A program made the position numbers and the translations under genes. DNA of 64,000 nt from Marinobacter sp. (GTDB lineage Bacteria > Pseudomonadota > Gammaproteobacteria > Pseudomonadales > Oleiphilaceae), in contig NZ_JACUUB010000005.1 of NCBI RefSeq assembly GCF_014859525.1, positions 1-64,000 on the forward strand, given 5' to 3'. The notes under the pieces are model-generated. The model saw only the letters and a list, made by a program, of their open reading frames with translations. It searched no databases and was not told the origin of the DNA. Shown here in pieces: positions 17,582 to 26,966 of the stretch (positions within the stretch are counted from its first letter, which is position 1; each line of letters begins with the position of its first letter).

Positions 17582-19257
17582 TGATGGATACCAACATGAA
17601 AAAAGAAAACAAGACTGTGGCAATGGTTGGCCGTCCCTGGCAACGAGGGCTTTTGGCGGCTGGTGTCTTGGCGGCGTCTGCGAGTGCTTCGCAGGGCGTG
17701 TTTGCCAGTGAAGATAATTGGCTGACAAAAGACTGGGAAGTGAGCGGTTACCTTCGCCAGTACCTCTCCTGGAATCTGGAAAATCCTACATTGATAGGTC
17801 CGGACGGACAGCAGCGCGATGACTATCGTTACGATCTTTCAATGGCTCGCACGGTTGCAAAGCTCGACCTCTACCGGGATTTTGGTAGCTGGCGTACCAA
17901 ATTAACTGGGCGCATTTCCCGCGAATCGCCAACGGATTACGGCAGAGACCTGCAAGATGTTATGGATGAGTGGGCAGCCACAGGCGGGGCTAGCGGCTCC
18001 GCTGTTAACCTGCGCGACGACGTTTATAACGATGAAGAGTTGCGGGAATTTTGGATACAGGGTGATCTGACCCAATCAACAAACCTGAAAATCGGGCGTC
18101 AGCAAGTGGTATGGGGCGAGACTGACTTCTTCCAGTTGCTGGATGTTGTCCATGGATACGATTTCCGCTGGCGTTCATTCCTGGAGCCGGAAAACGAAGA
18201 GCTCCGCAAACCACTGAACATGGTCAACCTTACGCAGCAGTTTTTTGACCTAAATGGCAGCCTTCAGTTGCTCTACATTCCCGGGCAGCTCAATGACGGC
18301 AAAGACCGGGGAAACAATTACGACGTTGAGGGTGGTCGCTGGGCGAATAATCCGAACAAGGGCATAACGTTTGCCTCTGCGCCTTTCGGGGCGAACGTAA
18401 GGTACAACTACGATCATCCGGACGCGGACATGGACGATGACTCGTTTGGTCTCCGCTGGAGTGGTCTGGCAGGTGACTGGGGCTATTCTGTTGGTTGGTT
18501 CCATGGCCCGAATCCCAACCCGGTGGCGAATCCGAATCCGGCAATCAATCCTGGGCAGCCGCAGCTGCAAACCGGACCTTACAAAGGTGTCTATCAGGGT
18601 GGGGCGACCGAGGCCGGCGAGTTTATTTTCCCCTTCATTGATGTCTTTGGCGTGACTGCCAATAACTACTTCGCGGGACCTGATCTGGTCTTCAGCACAG
18701 AGCTCGCATTTATTCCCAACGCACCATACAACGTGGGTATTGCTAGCAATGCCAATGGTGGGGCGGGCTGCGGCTTCTTCCCCGGTTTTTGTGGCATTGA
18801 AGAGAAGAATCTGTTCCGCTCAATGTTCCGCATCGACAAGCAGCTTGACCTTCAGGGTGTTCTGGGCACCAGCCGTCCATCGTTCTTCACGGTTCAGTTA
18901 TTCAATAATTGGATAACCGATTTCAAAAAGGAAGAACAGTTAGTCAACCTCGCGGGTTTTGGTGGTGAAACAAAAGAATTCAGCAGCATTATAACGGCTG
19001 TTCTGGCTACCAACTATGCAAACGACCAGATCAACCCATCCCTGGCGATTGGCTCTGATCTGACGTACGGCGGCGGCTTCATTATCCCTGCGGTTGAAAT
19101 GGCTTATGGCGACCATATTCGCATCCGCCTCGAAGCTGACATTTTCTTCCACGAGAAGGATCAGGACCGTCCACTTCAAGGCTTTAACGACACAAACCTC
19201 TTTGGCTACTTCTCCGGTAACGACCAGTTAGTCGCCCGGTTGACGTATCAGTTCTGA
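17581..19257 (+). CDS. DUF1302 outer-membrane protein
   Basis: The 558-residue product has a signal sequence after a basic leader (GLLAAGVLAASASASQGVFA, likely cleavage before SEDNW). It ends in an aromatic beta-strand, RLTYQF, as outer-membrane barrels do. The body has the DUF1302 pattern: WEVSGYLRQYLSWNLENP, LREFWIQGDLTQSTNLKIGRQQVVWGETDFFQLLDVVHGYDFRW. ATG starts at 17581, 17584 and 17596 are all possible; the first overlaps the RND stop by 1 nt. DUF1302 proteins commonly sit next to DUF1329 proteins in clusters for hydrophobic-substrate metabolism. Confidence 0.8.
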   Translation: MMDTNMKKENKTVAMVGRPWQRGLLAAGVLAASASASQGVFASEDNWLTKDWEVSGYLRQYLSWNLENPTLIGPDGQQRDDYRYDLSMARTVAKLDLYRDFGSWRTKLTGRISRESPTDYGRDLQDVMDEWAATGGASGSAVNLRDDVYNDEELREFWIQGDLTQSTNLKIGRQQVVWGETDFFQLLDVVHGYDFRWRSFLEPENEELRKPLNMVNLTQQFFDLNGSLQLLYIPGQLNDGKDRGNNYDVEGGRWANNPNKGITFASAPFGANVRYNYDHPDADMDDDSFGLRWSGLAGDWGYSVGWFHGPNPNPVANPNPAINPGQPQLQTGPYKGVYQGGATEAGEFIFPFIDVFGVTANNYFAGPDLVFSTELAFIPNAPYNVGIASNANGGAGCGFFPGFCGIEEKNLFRSMFRIDKQLDLQGVLGTSRPSFFTVQLFNNWITDFKKEEQLVNLAGFGGETKEFSSIITAVLATNYANDQINPSLAIGSDLTYGGGFIIPAVEMAYGDHIRIRLEADIFFHEKDQDRPLQGFNDTNLFGYFSGNDQLVARLTYQF

Positions 19258-19276
19258 GATGATGAGGAGAGCGACA

Positions 19277-20542
19277 ATGAAAACAATGACTTCCGCAAAA
19301 TGTCTTGCTTTGGCAGTCGGTTTTGTAGCCAGCACGGGCGTGTTGTCCGCTGCCGAGCTCACTGCCGGTGATACCATTAACGCCAGTAACCTGGAACAAC
19401 GTCTGTCAGATACGTTTCATGGGGACAGCCTGGACGCTCTGCTGACCGATCGGCAAAAGCAATTGATCCGGGACGAGGGCTTGGTGATTACCTTGAAAGA
19501 TCCGGAGCCCATCAAACTGGGTGCCGACTACCTGTCGGCGACCGAGCAGTACTCCGGTAGCGTCAGTTTTAACCCGGATACGCGGATGATGGAAGGCTGG
19601 CAAGCTGGCATGCCGTTTCCGAACGTCGATGAGACCACCGAGCATGCGGCAGAGAAGCTGATCTGGAATCACCACGTTGCTCAGCCAACGAAGAATTTCC
19701 AGGATTACCCAGAGTTTGCCTATCTGTTTGTGGACGACCGTCGGGGGCTAGAGCGGACCCAGGAGTGGGTACTTCGCCGTTATTACATGAAGGGCCGCCT
19801 GGGCGAGGCCAGTACCGTAGAGGGCGACGGTGACATTCTGTGGAAGCAATTGCTGTATGCAACGTATCCGGCAGATATCCGTGGATTGGGCTTGTTCACC
19901 ATCCGCTATGACAGCCCAAAGCTGGATGACAGCTGGGCTTACATCAAATCTGTTCGTCGTACCCGCCGCTTGTCTGGTGGCACCTGGATGGATCCTATTG
20001 GTGGCACCGACCAGCTGAATGACGATATCGAGATTTTCAACGCGCATCCTACCTGGTATCCAGAGTACCGGCTTCTGGAGAAAAGAAAGGTTTTGGTCGT
20101 TGCCAATAGCCAGTCAACCGCTTGGGATAAAAGTGAGAGAGGGAATGCGCAGTACCCGATAGTGGATCTTGACCAGGCACCGTATTGGAACCCCAAAGAC
20201 GAGTGGGAGCCCCGCGAAGTATGGGTAATTGAGGCTGTCGCTCCCCCTGAGCATCCGTACAGCAAAAAAGTCATGTATATGGATACCCAGTTCCCGCGGT
20301 TTTACATGGCAGACGTTTACGATCGTAAAGGCGAGTTCTGGAAGTGGATGAACTACAACCTGCGCACCATCGAGACCGAGGATGGCGACCGGGGTATTGT
20401 CTCCAATGCAGGCTTCACCATCGATTATCAGCGCCGTCACGCGACCATCTTTGTTCTGGCGCCCAGCGCCAAATTGAACACCGATGGTTTTAATGGAAAC
20501 TCCATCAGTTTGCGTGAGCTTGAGCAGGCAGCGGTTCGCTGA
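19277..20542 (+). CDS. DUF1329 periplasmic/outer-membrane-associated protein
   Basis: This 421-residue protein starts with a signal peptide (AKCLALAVGFVASTGVLSA, cleavage before AELTAG). The DUF1329 region covers most of the rest, with GWQAGMPFPN, RRYYMKGRLGE, KQLLYATYPADIRGLGLFTIRYD, DDSWAYIKSVRRTRRLSGGTWMDPIGGTDQLNDD and PYSKKVMYMDTQFPRFYMADVYDRKGEFWK. The fold is thought to be LolA/LolB-like, able to hold lipid-like ligands. An ATG at 19259 extends it by six codons, but GAGGAG precedes the chosen start. It follows the DUF1302 gene directly. Confidence 0.82.
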   Translation: MKTMTSAKCLALAVGFVASTGVLSAAELTAGDTINASNLEQRLSDTFHGDSLDALLTDRQKQLIRDEGLVITLKDPEPIKLGADYLSATEQYSGSVSFNPDTRMMEGWQAGMPFPNVDETTEHAAEKLIWNHHVAQPTKNFQDYPEFAYLFVDDRRGLERTQEWVLRRYYMKGRLGEASTVEGDGDILWKQLLYATYPADIRGLGLFTIRYDSPKLDDSWAYIKSVRRTRRLSGGTWMDPIGGTDQLNDDIEIFNAHPTWYPEYRLLEKRKVLVVANSQSTAWDKSERGNAQYPIVDLDQAPYWNPKDEWEPREVWVIEAVAPPEHPYSKKVMYMDTQFPRFYMADVYDRKGEFWKWMNYNLRTIETEDGDRGIVSNAGFTIDYQRRHATIFVLAPSAKLNTDGFNGNSISLRELEQAAVR

Positions 20543-20579
20543 AGCCAGCCCTATCCTTTAGAGAAGTCAGGAGATACGT

Positions 20580-22652
20580 ATGAGCTTTCGACTAGGGGTT
20601 GATGTGGGCGGGACCTTCACGGACTTGCTTCTAATCAACGATGATACTGGCGCAACTTATACCGCCAAGGTCCCCTCAACCCCATCGGATTCGTCCGTTG
20701 GGGTTCTGAACGGGATCGAGAAGATCTGCCGCACCTCGGGCATCGACCCGAAGCAGATCCGCTCTGTGATGCACGGCACCACGGTTGCCACCAACGCGAT
20801 CCTCACCCAGAAAGGTGCGAAAGTCGGTCTGGTGACCACTCAGGGCTATAAGCAGGTTCTACACATTGCTCGCTCGTTTGTGCCGGGCGGCCTGGGCGGC
20901 TGGGTGATATTCAAGAAGCAGCCGCTATTGGCCCCTCTGGAGCACACCGTGGAGGCGATCGAGCGTTTAAGCGCCAGTGGTGAGGTTGTTACACCGTTGG
21001 ACGAGGCCGATATCCGGGCAAAGCTTGAGCAGCTTCGGGCCGCCGGCATCGAGGCTCTGACGGTGTCGCTGATTAATGCATACGCCAGCGGCATCCATGA
21101 AGAGCGGATTGCCGAAATTGCGGCGGAGGTGATGCCCGATATTCCTGTGTCACTGTCTTCCCGGGTCGTTCCGGAAATGCAGGAGTATGAGCGCACGGAG
21201 ACAACGGTGGTGAACAGCTTTGTTCGCCCCGAAGTGTCCAGCTATCTGGACCATCTGGAGGCGGAAATCAAATCTCGCCTGGCGGACGACGTGCAGCTCT
21301 CAATCCTGCGCTCCGATGGTGGTCTCGCGACCTGTGATTCGGCCTCTTATACGCCGGTCAACCTGCTGCTTTCCGGCCCCGCCGGAGGTGTGGCCGGTGC
21401 CATCTGGTTCTGTTCTCGAGGCGGCTTTGACAAGGTACTGACCTTTGATGTTGGCGGTACCTCCACGGATGTAGCTCTCATCGAAGACAATCACGCGCGA
21501 CTGCGCCGGGAAACGCGCGTTGGCGATGTGGCCGTTCGCGCACCCTCGGTTGATGTCCGCACCGTGGGCGCGGGCGGTGGCTCTATCGCATTCGTGCCGG
21601 AACTGACCAAGGCGCTCCGTGTGGGCCCGGCCAGCGCCGGCGCCGAGCCGGGTCCGGCGGCCTACAACAAGGGCGGTGAACAGCCCACGGTGACCGACGC
21701 TAACGTGGTGTTGGGCTACCTTCCTGCCAACCAGAAGCTTGGCGGCGACATGGAGATACGCAAGGATCTGGCCGAGGCTGCGGTCCAGAAAGTGGCGGAT
21801 GCCATGGGTGTGCCGCTGAAAGAAGCGGCGGAGGGAATTGTCCGTATTGCTAATGAGCACATGTTCGGGGCTCTGCGCCTGATCTCAGTAGAGCAGGGAT
21901 ATGATCCGCGAGAATTCGCCTTGTGCGGATTTGGAGGCGCAGGTCCCTTGCATGCCAATGCCCTGGGCATTCTGATGGATGCCTGGCCGGTGATTGTGCC
22001 GCCATCTCCGGGTGTGCTCTGTGCCTATGGTGACGCAACTACTCGTGTGAAGGACGAGGCGTCCCGGTCCCTGATAAAGGGATTCTCCCAGCTTGAGAAA
22101 GAGGGTGTTGTTAGCATCCTCGAAGGGCTTACCCGCCAGGTTACCGCGTCCCTCGAGGAGCAGGATATTCCGGCTGATCAGCAGGCAATCACCTGGCAGG
22201 CGGACGTACGCTATCAGGGACAGGCACTGCTGCTGACTCAGGATGTGTTGCCCGCTGCACTTCGGGAGCAGGGTCTTGACCTTCTCAAGAGCGCTTTTGA
22301 CGCTGAGCACGAGCAGCTATTCAGCTTTTCACTTGACGAAGAGCACGAGCTGGTGAACCTGCGCGCTATTGCACGGGCACCGCGACCGAATATTGTCGAA
22401 AAGGAGTGGGCAGCCGAGGCGACTGATCTGGCGCAGGCGATCACCGGTGAAAGCCTGATTTACTTCAATGGCGATGACCATAACGCCACGCTTTACGACC
22501 GCGAACGGCTTTGCCCGAGCCACGTTGTGCCGGGGCCGGCCATCGTGACCGAAATGGATTCCACCACTGTCGTCTTCCCTGGCTATCAGGCTGAAGTGGA
22601 TAAGGTGGGTAACCTGTTAATTGTACCTGTCGGCCGCCAGGGCAAGGAGTAA
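20580..22652 (+). CDS. Hydantoinase A/oxoprolinase family ATP-dependent subunit (HyuA)
   Basis: This 690-residue protein has the HyuA architecture. An N-terminal ASKHA phosphate loop (RLGVDVGGTFTDLLLINDDTG) is followed by VMHGTTVATNAILTQKGAKVGLVTT, the second ATPase motif LTFDVGGTSTDVALIEDN, and GAGGGSIAFV with GPASAGAEPGPAAYNKGG. The family uses ATP to open cyclic amides (N-methylhydantoin, 5-oxoproline) or to carboxylate acetone or acetophenone. With the HyuB partner 4 bp downstream and an amidase after that, ring opening of a cyclic imide or ureide is the simpler reading. CAGGAGA precedes the ATG. Confidence 0.88.
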   Translation: MSFRLGVDVGGTFTDLLLINDDTGATYTAKVPSTPSDSSVGVLNGIEKICRTSGIDPKQIRSVMHGTTVATNAILTQKGAKVGLVTTQGYKQVLHIARSFVPGGLGGWVIFKKQPLLAPLEHTVEAIERLSASGEVVTPLDEADIRAKLEQLRAAGIEALTVSLINAYASGIHEERIAEIAAEVMPDIPVSLSSRVVPEMQEYERTETTVVNSFVRPEVSSYLDHLEAEIKSRLADDVQLSILRSDGGLATCDSASYTPVNLLLSGPAGGVAGAIWFCSRGGFDKVLTFDVGGTSTDVALIEDNHARLRRETRVGDVAVRAPSVDVRTVGAGGGSIAFVPELTKALRVGPASAGAEPGPAAYNKGGEQPTVTDANVVLGYLPANQKLGGDMEIRKDLAEAAVQKVADAMGVPLKEAAEGIVRIANEHMFGALRLISVEQGYDPREFALCGFGGAGPLHANALGILMDAWPVIVPPSPGVLCAYGDATTRVKDEASRSLIKGFSQLEKEGVVSILEGLTRQVTASLEEQDIPADQQAITWQADVRYQGQALLLTQDVLPAALREQGLDLLKSAFDAEHEQLFSFSLDEEHELVNLRAIARAPRPNIVEKEWAAEATDLAQAITGESLIYFNGDDHNATLYDRERLCPSHVVPGPAIVTEMDSTTVVFPGYQAEVDKVGNLLIVPVGRQGKE

Positions 22653-22656
22653 TCGT

Positions 22657-24528
22657 ATGCCTGCGAATATCATTCAGCCAAACAGCACCCCGTTGCAAAA
22701 GGTCGACGTGGATACTGTCACCCTCGATATCATCGAGAACGCCATGGCGAACGCCCGCAACGAGATGGATGCGGTCCTGATCCGGACGGCCATGTCACCG
22801 GGCATCCGGGAGCAGGGTGATGCCTTTCCGATGATTGCCAATCATGAAGGCAAGATGGTGGTCGGGCAGTTCGGCTCCTTCATCACTGGCTTCATCCAGT
22901 CATACAATGGCGATATCGAAGAAGGGGATATCTTCCTCACCAATGACCCATATATGTGTAATGGCGCCGTGAGCCACTTGCCGGACTGGCTGGTGCTGGT
23001 GCCGATCTTCAAGGATGGGCGCCTGATCAACTGGGCTGCCATGTTTGGCCACATGTCCGACGTTGGCGGCAAGGTGCCGGGCAGCTTGCCTACAGACGCC
23101 CAGACTATCTTCGAGGAGGGTATCCGCATCCCACCGCTGAAGATTTACAAGAAGGGCGAACTGAACCATGACGTGCTGGAGTTGATCCTTCATAACGTCA
23201 GAATGCCACGGTGGAACCGTTCGGATTTCAACGCGATCGTAGCCTCGTGCAGAACTGCTGGGCGCAGATGTGTTGAGTTGGCCGAGCGCTTTGGTGACGA
23301 TATCTTCAGCAGCTCCCTGGGTATGATGCTTGAGCGTAATTACATCGCGATGCGGGAAATTATCCGCAACGTGGTGCCAGAGGACAAACGCTCTTTCGAA
23401 GACTACATCTGCGATGATGGCGCGGGTCTTGGTCCTTATACAATCCGTTGCACCATGTGGCGGGAAGGTGACAAAGCGATCTTTGACTTCGAGGGCACCG
23501 ACCCCCAGGCGCCGTCATCGGTGAACTTCTACCTCAACGAGGAGATGTTCAAGATGTTCTTCGGGGCTTTCACCATCAACCTGTTTGATCCGTCGATCCT
23601 TTTCAACGACGGCTTCTATGATCTGGTAGAAGTGCACATACCCCAGGGCAGCATCCTCAAACCGAACTTTCCGGCTGCACTGTCCTGTCGGACCCATCTT
23701 CTGGGCAGGATATTTGACGTGATGGGTGGCCTGCTCGGCCAGGGCACACCGGACGCCATGAGCGCCGCGGGCTTCTCGGATTCACCGCACTTTATGTACT
23801 CCGGCTACGACCATAAGGGTGAATGGTTCCAGTTGTTCCAGATTGGTTTTGGTGGCATTCCCGGTCGGCCGATTGGCGACGGTCCGGACGGTCACAGTCT
23901 CTGGCCAGGCTTCACCAACGTACCGAATGAATTCGTGGAGGCCTACTTCCCGCTTCGCATCGAAACTTACGAAACCATCATTGATTCCGGCGGCGCTGGC
24001 AACCACCGCGGCGGTAACGGTATCCGCATGGGCTATCGATTGTTGGCCGACGGCGAGATTTCTATCCATGACGATCGCTGGCTGACCTACCCCTGGGGTG
24101 TAAACGGCGGTGACCCTGGCATGCGCAGCCGGAAGGAACTGATAAAGTCCAGTGGCGAACACCGGGTGCTACCCTCCAAGTGCGATAATATCAAAGTGGA
24201 AAAGGGCGACCTGGTCATCTTCGACACTTGGGGTGGTGGTGGTTGGGGAAATCCCCTGGAGCGCGATCCATCTGCGGTGGCAACCGATGTGGTTAAAGGC
24301 CTGGTTAGCGTTGAGGGTGCTCGCCGCTACGGTGTGGTACTGGACGCAAAAGGTGCAATTGACGAGGCGGCCACCAGTGCGCTACGTACCGAGATGGCTG
24401 GCAGCCGCGATGGCGATGCCCTGTTTGCTCGTGGCGGTACCATCGAGGAAATAAAGGCCCGGTGTGAGGCTGAGACCGGGTTGCCGGCGCCGGCAACGCC
24501 TGTTTGGGCCAACCAGGGAGGTGCCTGA
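22657..24528 (+). CDS. Hydantoinase B/oxoprolinase family subunit (HyuB)
   Basis: The 623-residue protein shows the HyuB signatures: ENAMANARNEMDAVLIRTAMSPGIREQGD, EEGDIFLTNDPYMCNGAVSHLPDW, and GHMSDVGGKVPGSLPTDAQTIFEEG. Near the C-terminus are IIDSGGAGNHRGGNGIRMGYRL and TWGGGGWGNPLERDP. It forms the second subunit of the ATP-dependent ring-opening enzyme or carboxylase with HyuA. AAGGAG precedes the ATG at 22657; an open frame runs 12 codons further up but overlaps HyuA. No third small subunit, as in acetone carboxylase, is seen, which argues against carboxylation. Confidence 0.88.
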   Translation: MPANIIQPNSTPLQKVDVDTVTLDIIENAMANARNEMDAVLIRTAMSPGIREQGDAFPMIANHEGKMVVGQFGSFITGFIQSYNGDIEEGDIFLTNDPYMCNGAVSHLPDWLVLVPIFKDGRLINWAAMFGHMSDVGGKVPGSLPTDAQTIFEEGIRIPPLKIYKKGELNHDVLELILHNVRMPRWNRSDFNAIVASCRTAGRRCVELAERFGDDIFSSSLGMMLERNYIAMREIIRNVVPEDKRSFEDYICDDGAGLGPYTIRCTMWREGDKAIFDFEGTDPQAPSSVNFYLNEEMFKMFFGAFTINLFDPSILFNDGFYDLVEVHIPQGSILKPNFPAALSCRTHLLGRIFDVMGGLLGQGTPDAMSAAGFSDSPHFMYSGYDHKGEWFQLFQIGFGGIPGRPIGDGPDGHSLWPGFTNVPNEFVEAYFPLRIETYETIIDSGGAGNHRGGNGIRMGYRLLADGEISIHDDRWLTYPWGVNGGDPGMRSRKELIKSSGEHRVLPSKCDNIKVEKGDLVIFDTWGGGGWGNPLERDPSAVATDVVKGLVSVEGARRYGVVLDAKGAIDEAATSALRTEMAGSRDGDALFARGGTIEEIKARCEAETGLPAPATPVWANQGGA

Positions 24529-25118
24529 TGCCGCTGCAATCGAGAAGCATCACCCGGGCTGAGAAATATGCACTGGTGGTTGTTGATATGAGTATTGGGT
24601 TCACTGATCCGAGCCGGAGCCCTCTGGCCTCGGAAGCCAACTCCGTTATCGAAGCCAACCAACACCTGCTCGCGATTTTTCGCGAGCAGGGCTTGCCGGT
24701 GTTTTTCACCACCGTTGCCTACAGCTCACCGGATCAGGCCCGGATATTCCGGGAGAAATTGCCCGAGCTGAACGTGCTTGAAGCGGGCTCCGGGCTTGAA
24801 GACATTGACCCAAGGGTTGCTCCAGAGGAAGGGGAGCCCGTGATCGTAAAGCACTGGCCCAGCGGGTTTTTCAAGACGGACCTCGATGAAAGGCTTCGCG
24901 AGGCTGGCGTGGATGGTGTAGTGGTAACCGGTCTGACCACCAGTGGTTGCGTCCGTGCGACGGCGCTAGGGTGTTTGCAGCATGAATACCGCACGATCGT
25001 GCCCCGTGAAGCGGTCGGTGACCGGGACCTGGACGCTCATGAGGCCAACCTCAAAGATCTGGAGCTTAAATATGTTGATGTTCTCTCGCTCGAGGAAACC
25101 ATCCGCAAGCTCAAGTAA
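24528..25118 (+). CDS. Isochorismatase-family amidohydrolase
   Basis: This 196-residue cysteine hydrolase has the family triad: Asp in YALVVVDMSIGF, Lys in VIVKHWPSGFFKTDLDE and the nucleophile Cys in VVVTGLTTSGCVRATALG. Relatives include N-carbamoylsarcosine amidase, maleamate amidase (NicF) and RutB, all of which hydrolyse C-N bonds in ring-opened N-heterocycles. The ATG overlaps the HyuB stop by 1 nt, so it is translationally coupled and probably takes the HyuAB product. The exact amide is not predictable from sequence. Confidence 0.85.
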   Translation: MPLQSRSITRAEKYALVVVDMSIGFTDPSRSPLASEANSVIEANQHLLAIFREQGLPVFFTTVAYSSPDQARIFREKLPELNVLEAGSGLEDIDPRVAPEEGEPVIVKHWPSGFFKTDLDERLREAGVDGVVVTGLTTSGCVRATALGCLQHEYRTIVPREAVGDRDLDAHEANLKDLELKYVDVLSLEETIRKLK

Positions 25119-25545
25119 TCTTTCGATCAGAGTTTTTACAGTCGGTCTGGCGCTGTTGCTGGAAGCCTGCGTTACAGCGCCAACTCGATACGAGGGAGCA
25201 AACTTTGCGGCTTTCGTGCAATCCCTGGCGTCGCAACCGCAGGTTTGCGCCAATTACCGGGAGCTTTATGTTCAAGGCTTCAGACAAAACGTCGCGGGTC
25301 TGAGCAAGGCGGATGAGCGCCTTCAGAGCCAAGCCCGGGAAAACCTGGAGCAAAGCCGAATGCTTCTTCGACAGGCCGGGCTGTCACCGACCGATTGCGC
25401 CCGGCCCCACTGCATCATAGAACCACTGCAGGGAGGCAGACTCGACAGCTGGTGCGGCTACCGCCTGGCTGCCGACAGGGGCGAAGAACTTTATCAATGG
25501 CTTGACTGGGAAACTGTTCAGGCTTCGGTGCAACGCCAACAATGA
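25072..25545 (+). CDS. Small putative lipoprotein inside the operon
   Basis: The product is about 157 residues. It has a basic N-terminus, a hydrophobic segment ([14 protein letters not shown]) and a lipobox-like LEAC, where the Glu at -2 is unusual. The mature part has further cysteines ([34 protein letters not shown]). The start is uncertain: ATGs at 25072 and 25078 both overlap the amidase gene by about 45 bp, and no strong ribosome binding site is visible. I do not recognise the family. Its place between amidase and dehydratase suggests an envelope role in the same pathway. Confidence 0.6.
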   Translation: MLMFSRSRKPSASSSNLSIRVFTVGLALLLEACVTAPTRYEGANFAAFVQSLASQPQVCANYRELYVQGFRQNVAGLSKADERLQSQARENLEQSRMLLRQAGLSPTDCARPHCIIEPLQGGRLDSWCGYRLAADRGEELYQWLDWETVQASVQRQQ

Positions 25546-25555
25546 GGACAACAAA

Positions 25556-26965
25556 ATGGCTGCACTTACGCTTTACGACAAGCTCTGGCAGCGGCATCTG
25601 GTGGATGAGCTGTCTGACGGTTCAGCCTTGCTTTATATAGACCGTCATTTGTTGCATGAAGTAACTACGCCCCAGGCATTCTCGGGGCTTCGCGCGGCCG
25701 GCAGGAAACCCTGGAGAATCCCCGCCAATCTAGCGGTACCGGATCATGCCGTGCCAACCCGCAAGCGGGAGCTTGGAATTGCCGGAATCGCCGATAAAGT
25801 GGCACGGAAGCAGGTTGAAATGCTGTCGCTTAATTGTGAGGAATTTGGAATACCGCTTATCGAACTGGAGGATGCCCGACAAGGGATCGTGCATGTCGTG
25901 GGACCAGAGCAGGGCTATACGCTGCCGGGCATGACGCTAGTTTGCGGAGATTCCCATACCTCCACTCACGGAGCCTTCGCGACTCTGGCGATGGGCATAG
26001 GTACCAGTGAAGTGGAGCATGTTCTCGCCACGCAGACCCTAAGAACCCAGAAGCAGAAAAATATGCGGGTGGTTTTCGAGGGGCTGCCCGGTTTTGGTGT
26101 AACGCCCAAAGACCTGATCCTGGCTCTGATCGGTCGCATCGGCACTGCCGGTGGAACCGGTTACGCGGTTGAATACTCTGGTGATGCTATCCGAAATTTA
26201 TCTATGGAAGGGCGCATGACCATCTGCAACATGAGCATTGAGGCCGGAGCTCGGGCCGGCTTGATAGCTTACGATCGGGTTACCGAACAGTTTGTTGAAG
26301 GGCGCCCCCATGCACCCGTGGGAGAGCGTCTTGAACAGGCTCGTGGGTATTGGCGCACGCTGGTATCGGACACAGACGCCGAGTTTCATAGGGAGGAGTA
26401 TTTCCAGGTGGACTCTCTGGTACCACAGGTTACCTGGGGTACGTCGCCGGAGATGGTTACCGGCATCGACGGCAAGGCGCCTGTTTTGTCTGAGCTGGCC
26501 CCGGAACAGCGGGAATCGGCCAGGCGCGCTCTGGACTACATGGGGCTTTCGCCAGGCCAGTCGTTAAAAGGTGTAGCGATCGACAAGGTATTCATCGGTT
26601 CTTGCACCAATGCCCGAATGGAGGATCTGAGGTCAGTTGCCAATCTGGTTAAGGGGCACAAGGTACATCGGTCTGTACAACAGGCGTTGATTGTTCCCGG
26701 TTCCGGTCAGGTCCGCTTGCAGGCAGAGCGCGAGGGGCTGGATGTGATTTTTCAGGATGCCGGTTTCGAGTGGCGATCGGCAGGGTGCTCGATGTGCCTG
26801 GGCATGAACGACGATCGTCTTAACTCGGGCGAGCGATGCGCCTCAACCTCAAACCGGAATTTTGAAGGTCGGCAAGGCAAAGGAGGGCGGACGCATCTGA
26901 TGAGCCCCCTGATGGCGGCTGCTGCTGCGTTAGCCGGCGAACTAACCGATGTGAGGGAGATTTAG
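25556..26965 (+). CDS. LeuC-type (3-isopropylmalate dehydratase family) large subunit
   Basis: This 469-residue aconitase-superfamily subunit has the 4Fe-4S ligands in [10 protein letters not shown] and GCSMCLGMN, and the segments [34 protein letters not shown] and [17 protein letters not shown]. It is full-length and intact. GAGGA lies 7 bp before the ATG, and the small subunit follows after 1 bp. No other leucine biosynthesis gene is nearby, so it is probably a paralogue used in catabolism. LeuCD enzymes can hydrate citraconate to citramalate or methylmalate, and dimethylmaleate hydratase belongs to the same superfamily. Leucine biosynthesis remains the alternative. Confidence 0.85.
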   Translation: MAALTLYDKLWQRHLVDELSDGSALLYIDRHLLHEVTTPQAFSGLRAAGRKPWRIPANLAVPDHAVPTRKRELGIAGIADKVARKQVEMLSLNCEEFGIPLIELEDARQGIVHVVGPEQGYTLPGMTLVCGDSHTSTHGAFATLAMGIGTSEVEHVLATQTLRTQKQKNMRVVFEGLPGFGVTPKDLILALIGRIGTAGGTGYAVEYSGDAIRNLSMEGRMTICNMSIEAGARAGLIAYDRVTEQFVEGRPHAPVGERLEQARGYWRTLVSDTDAEFHREEYFQVDSLVPQVTWGTSPEMVTGIDGKAPVLSELAPEQRESARRALDYMGLSPGQSLKGVAIDKVFIGSCTNARMEDLRSVANLVKGHKVHRSVQQALIVPGSGQVRLQAEREGLDVIFQDAGFEWRSAGCSMCLGMNDDRLNSGERCASTSNRNFEGRQGKGGRTHLMSPLMAAAAALAGELTDVREI

Positions 26966-26966
26966 T

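Noticed and set aside
20580-24528. HyuAB as acetone or acetophenone carboxylase
   Set aside because: No third small subunit or typical ketone-carboxylase partner is present, and an amidase follows directly, so ring opening is favoured. A tree would be decisive.
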